The notes beneath the pieces were generated by a model. It was given only the letters and a program-made list of their open reading frames with translations. It was not told the DNA's origin and did not search any database. From NCBI RefSeq assembly GCF_024178165.1, contig NZ_JAMZIE010000011.1:1-38871 (forward strand): a stretch of DNA of 38,871 nt. The letters run 5' to 3'. This document shows positions 16,018-24,186 of the stretch, one piece after another (positions within the stretch are counted from its first letter, which is position 1; every line of letters begins with the position of its first letter). Source of the DNA: Halohasta salina. Lineage in GTDB: Archaea; Halobacteriota; Halobacteria; Halobacteriales; Haloferacaceae. A program made the position numbers and the translations under genes.

Positions 16018-16773
16018 ATGGGACGAGTTCGTCTGTTTGCCCTTGTCGGTGTTCTTGTGATCTCGGTTCTGGCCGGCTGTAGCGGGAGCCCTACGCTGGA
16101 TCCTGCATCCCCAGCTACCGATGTCAGTGACACCCGGACCGTCACTGTCACTCGTGTGATCGACGGTGACACCATGGCAATCGAGTATCCCAACGGCACT
16201 GATGACACCGTCCGCCTGCTAGGCGTCGACACGCCAGAAACGACGCTGTCTCGTGTTTCACCCGCTGAATTCGAAGGGGTACCTGACACCACTGGCGGTC
16301 GTGATCACTTATTTGACTGGGGCGAACGCGCCACTGCTCTCGCCGTCACTGAATTGGAGGGCCGCCACGTCGAGATCGCGGTCGACCCAGCGTCCGACCG
16401 CCGCGGCTACTTCGGCCGGTTGTTGGTATACATCTACGTCGACGGCGAGAATTTCAATGAACGGCTGTTGGCCGACGGCTACGCTCGGACGTATGATAGT
16501 CAGTTTAGTTTCCGTGAGCAGTTTCGCGGGACCGAACAGCAGGCCCAAGATGACAACGTAGGGGTGTGGAGCTACGAGCAATCCGCACCTGACTCAGCAA
16601 GCCATGTGTCGACGACCGACGACGATGTTCCCCCACCGCCTCCAGATGGCGATTATGACTGTTCGACGTTCGAGACACAAGGGCAAGCACAACACGTCTA
16701 CGAGGAGACTACCGGAGATCCGCATCGGTTGGATCAAGACGGCGATGGGATCGCGTGTGAGTCGTTACCGTGA
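16018..16773 (+). CDS. Thermonuclease-like lipoprotein with excalibur domain
   Basis: 251 residues from the ATG at 16018. An upstream ATG at 15955 would place 21 residues before a normal signal sequence and is rejected. The signal [20 protein letters not shown] ends in the lipobox LAGC (Cys21), so the protein is anchored outside the cell. Then come an SNase-like domain ([39 protein letters not shown]), a Pro/acidic linker, and a C-terminal excalibur calcium-binding motif (DCSTF ... [12 protein letters not shown]). It is likely an extracellular Ca-dependent nuclease, perhaps for DNA scavenging. Confidence 0.9.
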   Translation: MGRVRLFALVGVLVISVLAGCSGSPTLDPASPATDVSDTRTVTVTRVIDGDTMAIEYPNGTDDTVRLLGVDTPETTLSRVSPAEFEGVPDTTGGRDHLFDWGERATALAVTELEGRHVEIAVDPASDRRGYFGRLLVYIYVDGENFNERLLADGYARTYDSQFSFREQFRGTEQQAQDDNVGVWSYEQSAPDSASHVSTTDDDVPPPPPDGDYDCSTFETQGQAQHVYEETTGDPHRLDQDGDGIACESLP

Positions 16774-16817
16774 TTCAATCTACCGTGAGTGTGTTGTCAC
16801 CGTGATTCAGTCTCGTT

Positions 16818-17399
16818 TTAATCGATCGGTGAACCGATGACCGCGTAGAACGGGTCTGATCCAGACTGGTCGACGACACACTCGGTCTGGGCGAGGCCGC
16901 CGGCAGTGAGATACTCTTCGACAAGCGTGGCACGCTCGTCCATCGATCGCATTCGCCACGCACGAACTGCCTTTGTCGGGAACATTCGATTGGTGAAGCT
17001 CACGATCACCCGTCCGCCCGGCGCTAGCACGCGTTCAAATTCAGTGAATATTTCTCCCGGATACTGGAGATACTGCACCGAGAGGGCACAACAGACCATA
17101 TCGAACTGGTTGTCCTCAAGCGGAAGCGTCTGCTCGGTGTTGAAATTCTGGACGAAAAATTCGTCCAACTGCTCGTTTGCCTCGAGCTCGGCTTGGTTCA
17201 GACCATGGCCCACGACATGGTCGAACGAGAGCGGTGGCAGAAACGATACCCAACTGCTCATCGCATCGAAGACTCGGTCCCCAGGCGACATCACAGATGC
17301 GTACAGTTCGGTTAACCGTGAGCAAAAGGCGTCATCTGCGTGGGTCACGAATCGTGGCGATTGATAGAATGAACGATCGTCACTGTTGTCGACTTTCAT
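16818..17399 (-). CDS. Class I SAM-dependent methyltransferase-like protein
   Basis: 193 residues from the ATG at 17399. A GTG at 17429 would add ten residues, but the TATA-like ATATTATAG at 17432-17440 lies too close to it. Rossmann-like order: DRVFDAMSSWVSFLPP at motif I, VVGHGLNQAELEAN, DMVCCALSVQYLQYP (motif IV-like), then EFERVLAPGGRVIVSFTNR. The motif I glycines (E/DxGxGxG) are replaced by DAMSSWVS, which weakens the case for normal SAM binding, although methyltransferase-like proteins with this variant occur. Substrate unknown. Confidence 0.75.
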   Translation of the reverse strand: MKVDNSDDRSFYQSPRFVTHADDAFCSRLTELYASVMSPGDRVFDAMSSWVSFLPPLSFDHVVGHGLNQAELEANEQLDEFFVQNFNTEQTLPLEDNQFDMVCCALSVQYLQYPGEIFTEFERVLAPGGRVIVSFTNRMFPTKAVRAWRMRSMDERATLVEEYLTAGGLAQTECVVDQSGSDPFYAVIGSPID

Positions 17400-17429
17400 C
17401 CGGTCTGTCTCTGAGAGGACTTGCGGCAC

Positions 17430-17442
17430 ATCTATAATATGG
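17430..17442 (-). promoter_or_regulatory. TATA-like box of the methyltransferase-like gene
   Basis: Minus-strand CATATTATAGATG lies about 35 nt before the ATG at 17399. This supports that start with a leader of about 10 nt. Confidence 0.4.
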
Positions 17443-17652
17443 GGCTGTAGGACGAAGAACGTTGACTCTACTCCCGATAGGTTCAGGTCCTTTCGCCGAA
17501 CATTCGCTGTGTCGACTTGGATCCTCGTCGCCGCCGAATCGAGAACATCGCTGCAAAACGCTCAAAAACGACTCTACTCGATCATTATTGAATTGACAGC
17601 TGGGGACCGATAGACAAGTAGCACCTCCACTCCCGACGGGATTGCTCTGTCT

Positions 17653-20600
17653 TCACACAGAGGACGATTTCAACCGGGCCATCCAAACCGATGCCAACAA
17701 CGCGACTATGGCAAGGCCAAAGCCGAATCCTGGTGTATCATCATCTGTCTCTCCTGATTCGTCCCCCTCTTCCGCAGCATTCAGATCTTCTGTCGCGTCT
17801 TCATTGATGCCGGTTGCAGTCGTTACTGCCATATGCGAGAAGTGGTCTGTACTCGCTTCTAATACGAACGCTTCGTCCGTATCTTTAACAACTTCTGTTT
17901 TGAGTGGCTCCCACTCGCCGTCGACTTCTTGCCAGATCGTGAGCGTTTCTCGATCCAGCTTTGAGAGGTCTCGCTGTGGCTTCACGACCCTCTTTAGGTT
18001 GAATCGGAGTGTTGCAGTCTCGTCTCGCAGTTTGTACGGAACCATGATCTCGTTTGCAGAAACGAGCTCCCCTGGTGGTGTCCCAGCTCGCGACGGCATG
18101 TCGCTGTAGTCTCTCACTTCGATTTCACCGGTCGTATTCTGATCATCCCAGATGACTGTCTCAATAACAGGTCGATCCAAGAAACTGCCTGGTTGGGCAT
18201 AGCTGTATCCGTCGGCGCTCTTGATGCGCCCTTTAGCGAGTGTGAGCATGACGACATCTTCAGGGTGTGGTGTGGGTAATGCCGATCGGACAAAACTACC
18301 ACTTCCACCGCCACCGCCTCCGCCACCGCTGCTACTACTGCCACCGCTACTGCTTCCTCCTGTGTTTTTCGAGTTAGAGCTATCGTCGACGTCTACCGTG
18401 ACCGTTTCTGTAGCAGTGTTACCGGCTTTGTCGGTCACCGTCAGCTCGATCTTGATTGACTCCCCATCAGACAACCCGGTCACTTCGATTTCGCTCTTTG
18501 CCGAGGTCGTCGTCGCCGTATAGCGGTTTGAGTCAACATCTGCAACGACTGCCGTTTCGCTGACGTTGATTCCCGACTGTTGATCAGTGTACTCGAAGAC
18601 GACATTAATTGGCCCGCTATCGCTCTTAATCTCTGTACCGGGTGTGACGCTTACCGAGTTGACTTCGGGAGCTGCCGTGTCGACGCCTCCTGCAGCGAAC
18701 TGACTGAATCCATCGACGGTTGCGACGAGTGCGTTTGCCGTGCTGTTGTATTCGGTTTCAATCTCGTAGTAGTCCGAATTTCCATCGTCGGACTTCATAA
18801 TCATCAACTCATCGGTGTCGAACTTCTCGACGACGTCCCGATCGAGTTCACTCAGTGGGATGTGGATACTCGCATTTTCGAGTTCGCTATCTGTGAGTCC
18901 GATATCGTTCACGTTGATGAATCCGCCACCGATCTGGTTCGGTTGTAATGCAGTCCCGGCGGGCGACGTGCGACCACTGCTTACGATCGCTTTTCGAGTT
19001 GCGGTGGACCCAACCTCCGTCTCGTTGGCGATGACACTAATTTGGCTGTTCGCGCTCGGAGAGACCGTTCCTCGTCCACCGGTCAAGTCGTAGCTTTCGA
19101 CCGACGCAGTGAGATTTTCACTAATAGAATTCCCCGTTGTGTCGACTGCTTTGACCGTGATATTGAAGATACTCACACCCGGTGTAGCGGACTGACTACT
19201 GTTGAAGTCCACAGAGGCTGTGTCTCCTTTCGCTTGGAGTCCACTCGGGATCGCTTTTGTACCCGGGCTTCTATCGCTACCATCGTCTGCTTCGATGGTC
19301 ACATCAGTAATTTCGAAGGTTTCAGATCCTTCGACGAGGAGCGTGCCACTGCCCGAAGTGAGGTTTTCAGTATCGAGCCGGATCTCGGGTGGTGTCGTAT
19401 CGATCGTGATTGGAGAGCCACTCTGTGAGACTTCTTGGCTCGCGTTGTCGACGGCCGTCGCGACCGGCGTGTAGCGCCCATCGCCAACGAGGTGGTCGAC
19501 GGGGATGTCCGTAGAGAAGTCTCCACCAGAGCTCACATCTGCCTCGACAGCCGATTTATTGCGATAGGCAGTGAAGTTGGCTTCCAGTGCGAACGAAACG
19601 CTGTCGACCGGGAGACTGCCTGCTGTGACAGTCCCATTGACAGTGACTACTTCCCCGGCAAGGTCGTGTTGTGCTTCGACCGCTGTAATCTCGGCTGGGT
19701 TGGGATCTTCGACGATGACTACTCCATTGGCGCTGGTCTGATTCGACGCGAATACGAACGTGTTCTCGCCGATATCGTCGAGGTCGGTGTCGTATTCGAA
19801 GGTCAGTTGCGTGCTTGCATCCGCATCAAGCGTTGTCTCGTTTGAATCGAGAGGCGCTTCTGACCCGTTTCGCGAGAACGTGACCGGTTGCGTCCCAGAG
19901 ACGTTCCCGATATTTTCGACGTCGACGGTCGCCGTAATCGGATCTCCAGCACTCACCGGCGACGTGATCGAAGCAACTTCGATATCGAATGTCGCCTGAC
20001 GGAGGACCGTAACAGACTGAGTCGCCGTACTGTTCGGAGTCGACACCTCGGCTGTGTAGGTTCCGTAGTCGCCCACGTCAGTTGGGAATCCAACCGACAG
20101 CGCCGTCGAGTTACCTCCGTCAAGCACGACGGACGTGTTGTTCGTAGCGAATCCGCCGATGGTAGTAGTCACGTTCTGTTCGAGCAGGAGGTCGCCTGTA
20201 TTCTCGACGAGGAAGTCGACAGTGATCTGCTCAGACTCGACTGGGGAATTGATCGCTGTTATACTGACTGCGGACTCTGCGGGCCGGAGGACCTCGACCA
20301 TTTCTGTCGACGCCCCGGTTTCGGTCTTCACTGTGACGTTCAGTTCGGGGTAGTCGGTGTCTGTGACGTTGTATTCGAATGCCACGGTCGCTTGTTCGCC
20401 CACGCCCGTTTCGGGGATGTTCCCTGCTCCAGTTTCGACGAGCGTTTCGTTGACATAGAGATCGGCGCTTCCTGGACCGCTGATGCCTCCGACGTTCTCG
20501 ACGTCGACAGTGATCGTTGCAGTCTCGTTCACCACGAACGGGTCTGTAGCCGAAGTGTTGATCGTCGGGTCGAACGAAGCGGGTTCGGCGACATCAGCCC

Positions 20601-22560
20601 AGTATTCAGTCTGCTGTGTATCTGTTACTGCAGTAATGTTGATCCGTGGGAGGTCTGCTTCGGTCGCCGTGTAGTTGAACTCGACGTCGGTAGTGTTGTT
20701 CGGGCCGAGTTCTGGGATATTATTGTCTCCTGTGACGACGAGGCTCTCGTTCACATACAAGCTGAGGTTGCCTGTATCGCGGAGATCGCCCACGTTCGTG
20801 ACTGTGACATTGAAGCTCGCTTCTTCGCCGACAACGAAAGGCTCAGAGACATTCGAGCCGTTAATCTCTGGCTGGAATTCCGCTGGCCCCGCGATTGTGA
20901 CGCTCTTGTTGTAGGTGACATCCCCTGTTTCGATGGTGACATTCTTGACGCCGGTGTCTGCTTCGGTAGTCTGGTATTCGAAGGTGAGTTCTTGAGTCTC
21001 TCCAGACGGGATTTGAACACTTTCGGATCCGATCACAGTGCCGTTGAGAGACGTCGTGACCGTCCTCGTGGCCTCATCACCGAGAACATTCACATTCGAG
21101 ATGTTGGCCGTCACAACGAGTGTGTCACCGTACTCGACACCACTCGGTGCGTCGACCGAACTAACCGTGGCGAACCCACCGGGATTGCTCAGAGCCAGCG
21201 AGTTGTATGCATTTGCGATCCCGTACCCCGAACGAGTATTCCGACCATCGGGTACCCCAACGGCGTCGGTTGCCCCCTCCCGAAGCACGTACTCGATTTG
21301 AGCGGGGGTGAGACTTGGATTGTTAGCCAGCATGAGCGCGACAATTCCACTGACGTGAGGGGCAGCCATGCTCGTACCCGACTTCCGGGTTAGCGAATCT
21401 TCATCCCAATAGGAGGCACTCCAGACGCTGTCACCTGGTGCGACAATATATGGGCTCACCTGCGGGTCTTCCCAACTGTTTTGATCTTTGGTGACGTTGT
21501 ATTCGTCCAGATTGTACGTCCCCCCGCTTGAGAACGACGGAACGTTTCTCGAACTGTCCGTAGCTCCAACACCGATGACGGGCTCGTACGCGCTAGGAAA
21601 ACCGATGTGGCCTTCTCCGGAATTACCAGATGACGAAACGACGGTGATTCCCAATGTCCGTAGATTTTGCACTTCTTCTAATTCAGATGTTGTTGGGGTA
21701 CTCGATCCGAGACTCATGCTTACGATATCCGGATCTTGTTCGGCCATCCACTGCATCGAGCCAATGATATCGAATCCGTAGCCGCTGCCGTCATATAGCG
21801 GGGTGGAATGAATGAGTCTTACATCGGGTGCTACACCGATCGCAGTGCCCGTCTGATTACCTCCTGCAATAGTCCCCGATACGTGCGTGCCGTGACCATC
21901 TGAGTCGAATGGTTCTGGGGCATTAACGCCTTCCCGGGTGTCTCCGAGTGTAAACGAGCCGTTCGGGTAGTAATAGGTGTGCCAGGCTCCCTTGTAGTTG
22001 TTCGTAGAGTCACCGTTGTTCAGTTCGAGTGAGATGTGGTTCGGATTGATTCCAGTGTCGATCACGCCGACAGTCACCCCCTCACCTTGCGTATCAAACG
22101 TCTCCCAAGCATCCGGCGCGTTGGTCTGTTCGAGACCATAGGTACCGGGATCGTCTGGCATACTCTCGGTCCCATAGGACGGGTAGGGATCAGGAACCTC
22201 GACTCTCTTATCGACCTCGACGGCGACAATCTGCGAGTGGCTTACGAGCTCGTCTGGTTGCATACGATCTGTGTCGACAGTCACTAGAATGCTATTAGAG
22301 ATCCAAAATTGCCGTTCGACAGCCACCGCATCGAGAGGCTCGAGATAGTCAATTACCGGCCTTTGGCTTTCTTTGGTCTGCTGTTTCAGGTCTTCTTTCG
22401 AGTCAAACGATTCGATCTCGGCCAATTGAATGAGGGCTCGAACATCTTCCTGGTCATGAGTGGTGTTTGTACTCTCTGTAGCGGCAACCAAACCACCACT
22501 ACCGATTATAAAAAAGATAGCAATAATAACGACAAGTATGTGGCTTAACCAGTCCTTCAT
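17653..22560 (-). CDS. Very large secreted subtilase (S8) with CARDB-like repeats and PGF-CTERM-type anchor
   Basis: 1635 residues from the ATG at 22560, supported by TATA ATATTTATAC 26 nt upstream and by the signal MKDWLSHILVVIIAIFFIIG. Domains: propeptide (about 30-130); S8 protease with Asp168 (VIDTGIN), His223 (GHGTHVSG), Asn313 (SSGNSG), Ser397 (GTSMAAPH); about five Ig-like CARDB repeats (about 460-950); further beta domains; a Gly/Ser-rich linker; a PGF-pre-PGF-like region; and a C-terminal DTPGFGFGLAIVALLA then MARLKSS tail typical of archaeosortase A substrates. Role: surface-anchored protease. Target proteins are unknown. Confidence 0.9.
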   Translation of the reverse strand: MKDWLSHILVVIIAIFFIIGSGGLVAATESTNTTHDQEDVRALIQLAEIESFDSKEDLKQQTKESQRPVIDYLEPLDAVAVERQFWISNSILVTVDTDRMQPDELVSHSQIVAVEVDKRVEVPDPYPSYGTESMPDDPGTYGLEQTNAPDAWETFDTQGEGVTVGVIDTGINPNHISLELNNGDSTNNYKGAWHTYYYPNGSFTLGDTREGVNAPEPFDSDGHGTHVSGTIAGGNQTGTAIGVAPDVRLIHSTPLYDGSGYGFDIIGSMQWMAEQDPDIVSMSLGSSTPTTSELEEVQNLRTLGITVVSSSGNSGEGHIGFPSAYEPVIGVGATDSSRNVPSFSSGGTYNLDEYNVTKDQNSWEDPQVSPYIVAPGDSVWSASYWDEDSLTRKSGTSMAAPHVSGIVALMLANNPSLTPAQIEYVLREGATDAVGVPDGRNTRSGYGIANAYNSLALSNPGGFATVSSVDAPSGVEYGDTLVVTANISNVNVLGDEATRTVTTSLNGTVIGSESVQIPSGETQELTFEYQTTEADTGVKNVTIETGDVTYNKSVTIAGPAEFQPEINGSNVSEPFVVGEEASFNVTVTNVGDLRDTGNLSLYVNESLVVTGDNNIPELGPNNTTDVEFNYTATEADLPRINITAVTDTQQTEYWADVAEPASFDPTINTSATDPFVVNETATITVDVENVGGISGPGSADLYVNETLVETGAGNIPETGVGEQATVAFEYNVTDTDYPELNVTVKTETGASTEMVEVLRPAESAVSITAINSPVESEQITVDFLVENTGDLLLEQNVTTTIGGFATNNTSVVLDGGNSTALSVGFPTDVGDYGTYTAEVSTPNSTATQSVTVLRQATFDIEVASITSPVSAGDPITATVDVENIGNVSGTQPVTFSRNGSEAPLDSNETTLDADASTQLTFEYDTDLDDIGENTFVFASNQTSANGVVIVEDPNPAEITAVEAQHDLAGEVVTVNGTVTAGSLPVDSVSFALEANFTAYRNKSAVEADVSSGGDFSTDIPVDHLVGDGRYTPVATAVDNASQEVSQSGSPITIDTTPPEIRLDTENLTSGSGTLLVEGSETFEITDVTIEADDGSDRSPGTKAIPSGLQAKGDTASVDFNSSQSATPGVSIFNITVKAVDTTGNSISENLTASVESYDLTGGRGTVSPSANSQISVIANETEVGSTATRKAIVSSGRTSPAGTALQPNQIGGGFINVNDIGLTDSELENASIHIPLSELDRDVVEKFDTDELMIMKSDDGNSDYYEIETEYNSTANALVATVDGFSQFAAGGVDTAAPEVNSVSVTPGTEIKSDSGPINVVFEYTDQQSGINVSETAVVADVDSNRYTATTTSAKSEIEVTGLSDGESIKIELTVTDKAGNTATETVTVDVDDSSNSKNTGGSSSGGSSSSGGGGGGGGSGSFVRSALPTPHPEDVVMLTLAKGRIKSADGYSYAQPGSFLDRPVIETVIWDDQNTTGEIEVRDYSDMPSRAGTPPGELVSANEIMVPYKLRDETATLRFNLKRVVKPQRDLSKLDRETLTIWQEVDGEWEPLKTEVVKDTDEAFVLEASTDHFSHMAVTTATGINEDATEDLNAAEEGDESGETDDDTPGFGFGLAIVALLASVWMARLKSSSV

Positions 22561-22577
22561 ACAGTTCGCAGAACTGG

Positions 22578-22592
22578 ACAGTATAAATATCC
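22578..22592 (-). promoter_or_regulatory. TATA box of the subtilase gene
   Basis: Minus-strand ATATTTATAC (22581-22590) is centred about 26 nt before the ATG at 22560, with no Shine-Dalgarno between. This is a leaderless arrangement and decides against the upstream start at 22629, which would begin inside an IS relic. Confidence 0.65.
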
Positions 22593-22616
22593 GGGTCTTA
22601 CCTATGTCCGTAAATT

Positions 22617-22639
22617 GCCTCGGGGTCAAGCCCCGAGGC
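22617..22639 (-). ncRNA. TnpB 3'-end hairpin (relic)
   Basis: GCCTCGGGG (22617-22625), loop TCAAG, CCCCGAGGC (22631-22639): a perfect 9-bp stem spanning the stop region of the decayed tnpB on the minus strand. A near copy occurs at 38612-38634. It is the omega-RNA-type end of an IS200/IS605 element and sits directly upstream of the subtilase promoter. Confidence 0.6.
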
Positions 22640-23125
22640 TTTCGCGTGGACTCACGTTCTCACTGCTGAAAGCGATAGGCGAATATTCTCGCTTCACATT
22701 TGATATTCCGCGATTCAAGCGCACATCTGCGGGTACGCTTCCGTCGTTTGCGTTTTACTGACGATATCGGTTCTGCAAACCGATGTTCTTCGAAGCGTCG
22801 TGGTTAGCGTGGTTCTCATACCTGCACTTAACAGAACACTTCACCAGACCGACCGTCGCTATCGGTACACCCACACGCCGAACCCGTTTGGACGTATTCC
22901 GAGGGTCACCCTACACGACTTCGACGCCATGCTCCTCTGTCCTGTATTCGACATCCTTGTAGAGGTGTCGGAACGCCCAGACGTGTTGCCACGTCGACCT
23001 TGAGATGTTCTCCCGAATCTGGATCGAGTCTTCGAACACGATGTGCGAGCAGTCGTTTCGACGGTCTCTTCAATGAATTTCGAACTCTACATCCGTGTCG
23101 ACGTAGTCCGGAACTACTACCCGAG
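22626..23125 (-). pseudogene. Decayed tnpB, C-terminal half
   Basis: On the minus strand, pieces of TnpB can be read in order: HIVFEDSIQIRENISRSTWQ, VWAFRHLYKDVEYRTEEHG, a stop, then RNTSKRV, and after a frame change GLVKCSVKCRYENHANHDAS, KNIGLQNRYRQ, stop, and a tail ending AFSSENVSPRESLGA before TGA at 22626-22628. The RuvC Glu (FED) region, one half of the zinc finger and the last acidic motif (now NHD) are recognisable. At least two internal stops and one shift rule out function. No N-terminal half is present. Confidence 0.8.
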
Positions 23126-23168
23126 ATCCGACTAGTGAACAGTACGCCAATCAGGTCGCCTGAGAATC

Positions 23169-24125
23169 TTACTTGAACAGATCCTTGCGTTCGGACTCCG
23201 AGAGTCTAACATCCGGGTGTGCGTGGGCCGAACACTCTTCGCACTCGTAGGAGCCGCTGCCGGCTTCGAACTGGTAAATCGGATAGCCGAAGAGGAAAAA
23301 CGCATCCTCTTGGTGGCGTTCGATGACCGCGTCGGCGGTCGCGCCACAGCCCGGACAGTAGTCCTCGTCCATCGCCGGGACCTGGTAGGTGATCTTCTTC
23401 CGGCCCATGAACGCCTCTCTGTAGGCTGCGCTCTGTGATGTCTTGATGAGGTCCTCGACGGGGAAGTCGTCGACACTCACCGTGTTGTCGTGGCCGGGTT
23501 CGGTAGCGACGGTGACGTCGGTGTAGGCGCTTACTTCGACGGTGTTGTTCGACCCGACGAGGTGGAGCCGAATGCTGCCGTGGCCGTCGACCCGGATGTC
23601 GTTGTTCCACCCGGTCAGATAGAGTTCGAACTCCGCTTCGGTGTTTTCGATCCGAACCGAGTTCCGCCCGCCGGTGACCGACACTCCGGTGTCGGGCTCG
23701 GTGACGCTCACTTCGCGATCCCAGCCGGTTATACTCTCGTCGTACTGGTTCCGCGGGTGTGGTTCGGTGTCACTTTCGTCGTGGAACCGCTGTTCGTCGC
23801 CGATGATCTGGAGATCGCCATCGACCGCTTCGTGTTCGATAAATACGTCTTCGGCGTCGACAACGACGACGTCGCCGCTGACTCCGCCCGATTCGAGATA
23901 GCCGTCCTCGATCGTGCCGCTGATCTCGGTCTCGATGTCGCCGATCTCGGCGGTCCCGCCGGCCGGCGTGTTGGTGTAGACGTATTCGGCGTTCAGCACC
24001 TTTAGATCGCCGTCGACGGCCCCGGACTTGACGTGGACGTTTTCGGGGTCGACGAGTTTGACTGGTGGCTGTTCGTCACCGTTGAGCGTAATATCGCCGG
24101 AGTAGGTTGTCGAAGGGGAACTCAT
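23169..24125 (-). CDS. Bactofilin-like beta-solenoid protein with C-terminal zinc ribbon
   Basis: 318 residues from the ATG at 24125; a TATA-like CTAAATA 26-32 nt upstream supports it over the ATG at 24134. Residues 1-110 repeat a V-x-GAVDGDLKV / GGVSGDVVVVDAEDVFI pattern like bactofilin-type right-handed solenoids. Residues 130-225 continue with GGRNSVRI, LTGWNNDIRV, GSNNTVEV, DNTVSVD turns (DUF3060-like). Residues 255-305 hold CPGCG and CEECS, a zinc ribbon. No signal or TM segment, so cytosolic. It is last in a five-gene minus-strand cluster. Function unknown; a scaffold or membrane-associated polymer is possible. Confidence 0.7.
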   Translation of the reverse strand: MSSPSTTYSGDITLNGDEQPPVKLVDPENVHVKSGAVDGDLKVLNAEYVYTNTPAGGTAEIGDIETEISGTIEDGYLESGGVSGDVVVVDAEDVFIEHEAVDGDLQIIGDEQRFHDESDTEPHPRNQYDESITGWDREVSVTEPDTGVSVTGGRNSVRIENTEAEFELYLTGWNNDIRVDGHGSIRLHLVGSNNTVEVSAYTDVTVATEPGHDNTVSVDDFPVEDLIKTSQSAAYREAFMGRKKITYQVPAMDEDYCPGCGATADAVIERHQEDAFFLFGYPIYQFEAGSGSYECEECSAHAHPDVRLSESERKDLFK

Positions 24126-24186
24126 TGGTATCAACTAACTGTGAGTCGTGTATTTAGTCATGAGTGGTGTGTTTTTGATCGTGATA

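Noticed and set aside
19888-21393. A 500-codon plus-strand frame opposite the subtilase gene
   Set aside because: It is the antisense shadow of the subtilase frame: Arg/Val/Asp-rich, no domain, and the opposite strand has clear protease and Ig-like domains.
22561-22629. Subtilase start at 22629
   Set aside because: The extra 23 residues come from the tnpB-relic end and the promoter; the TATA box at 22581-22590 and the signal peptide place the start at 22560.
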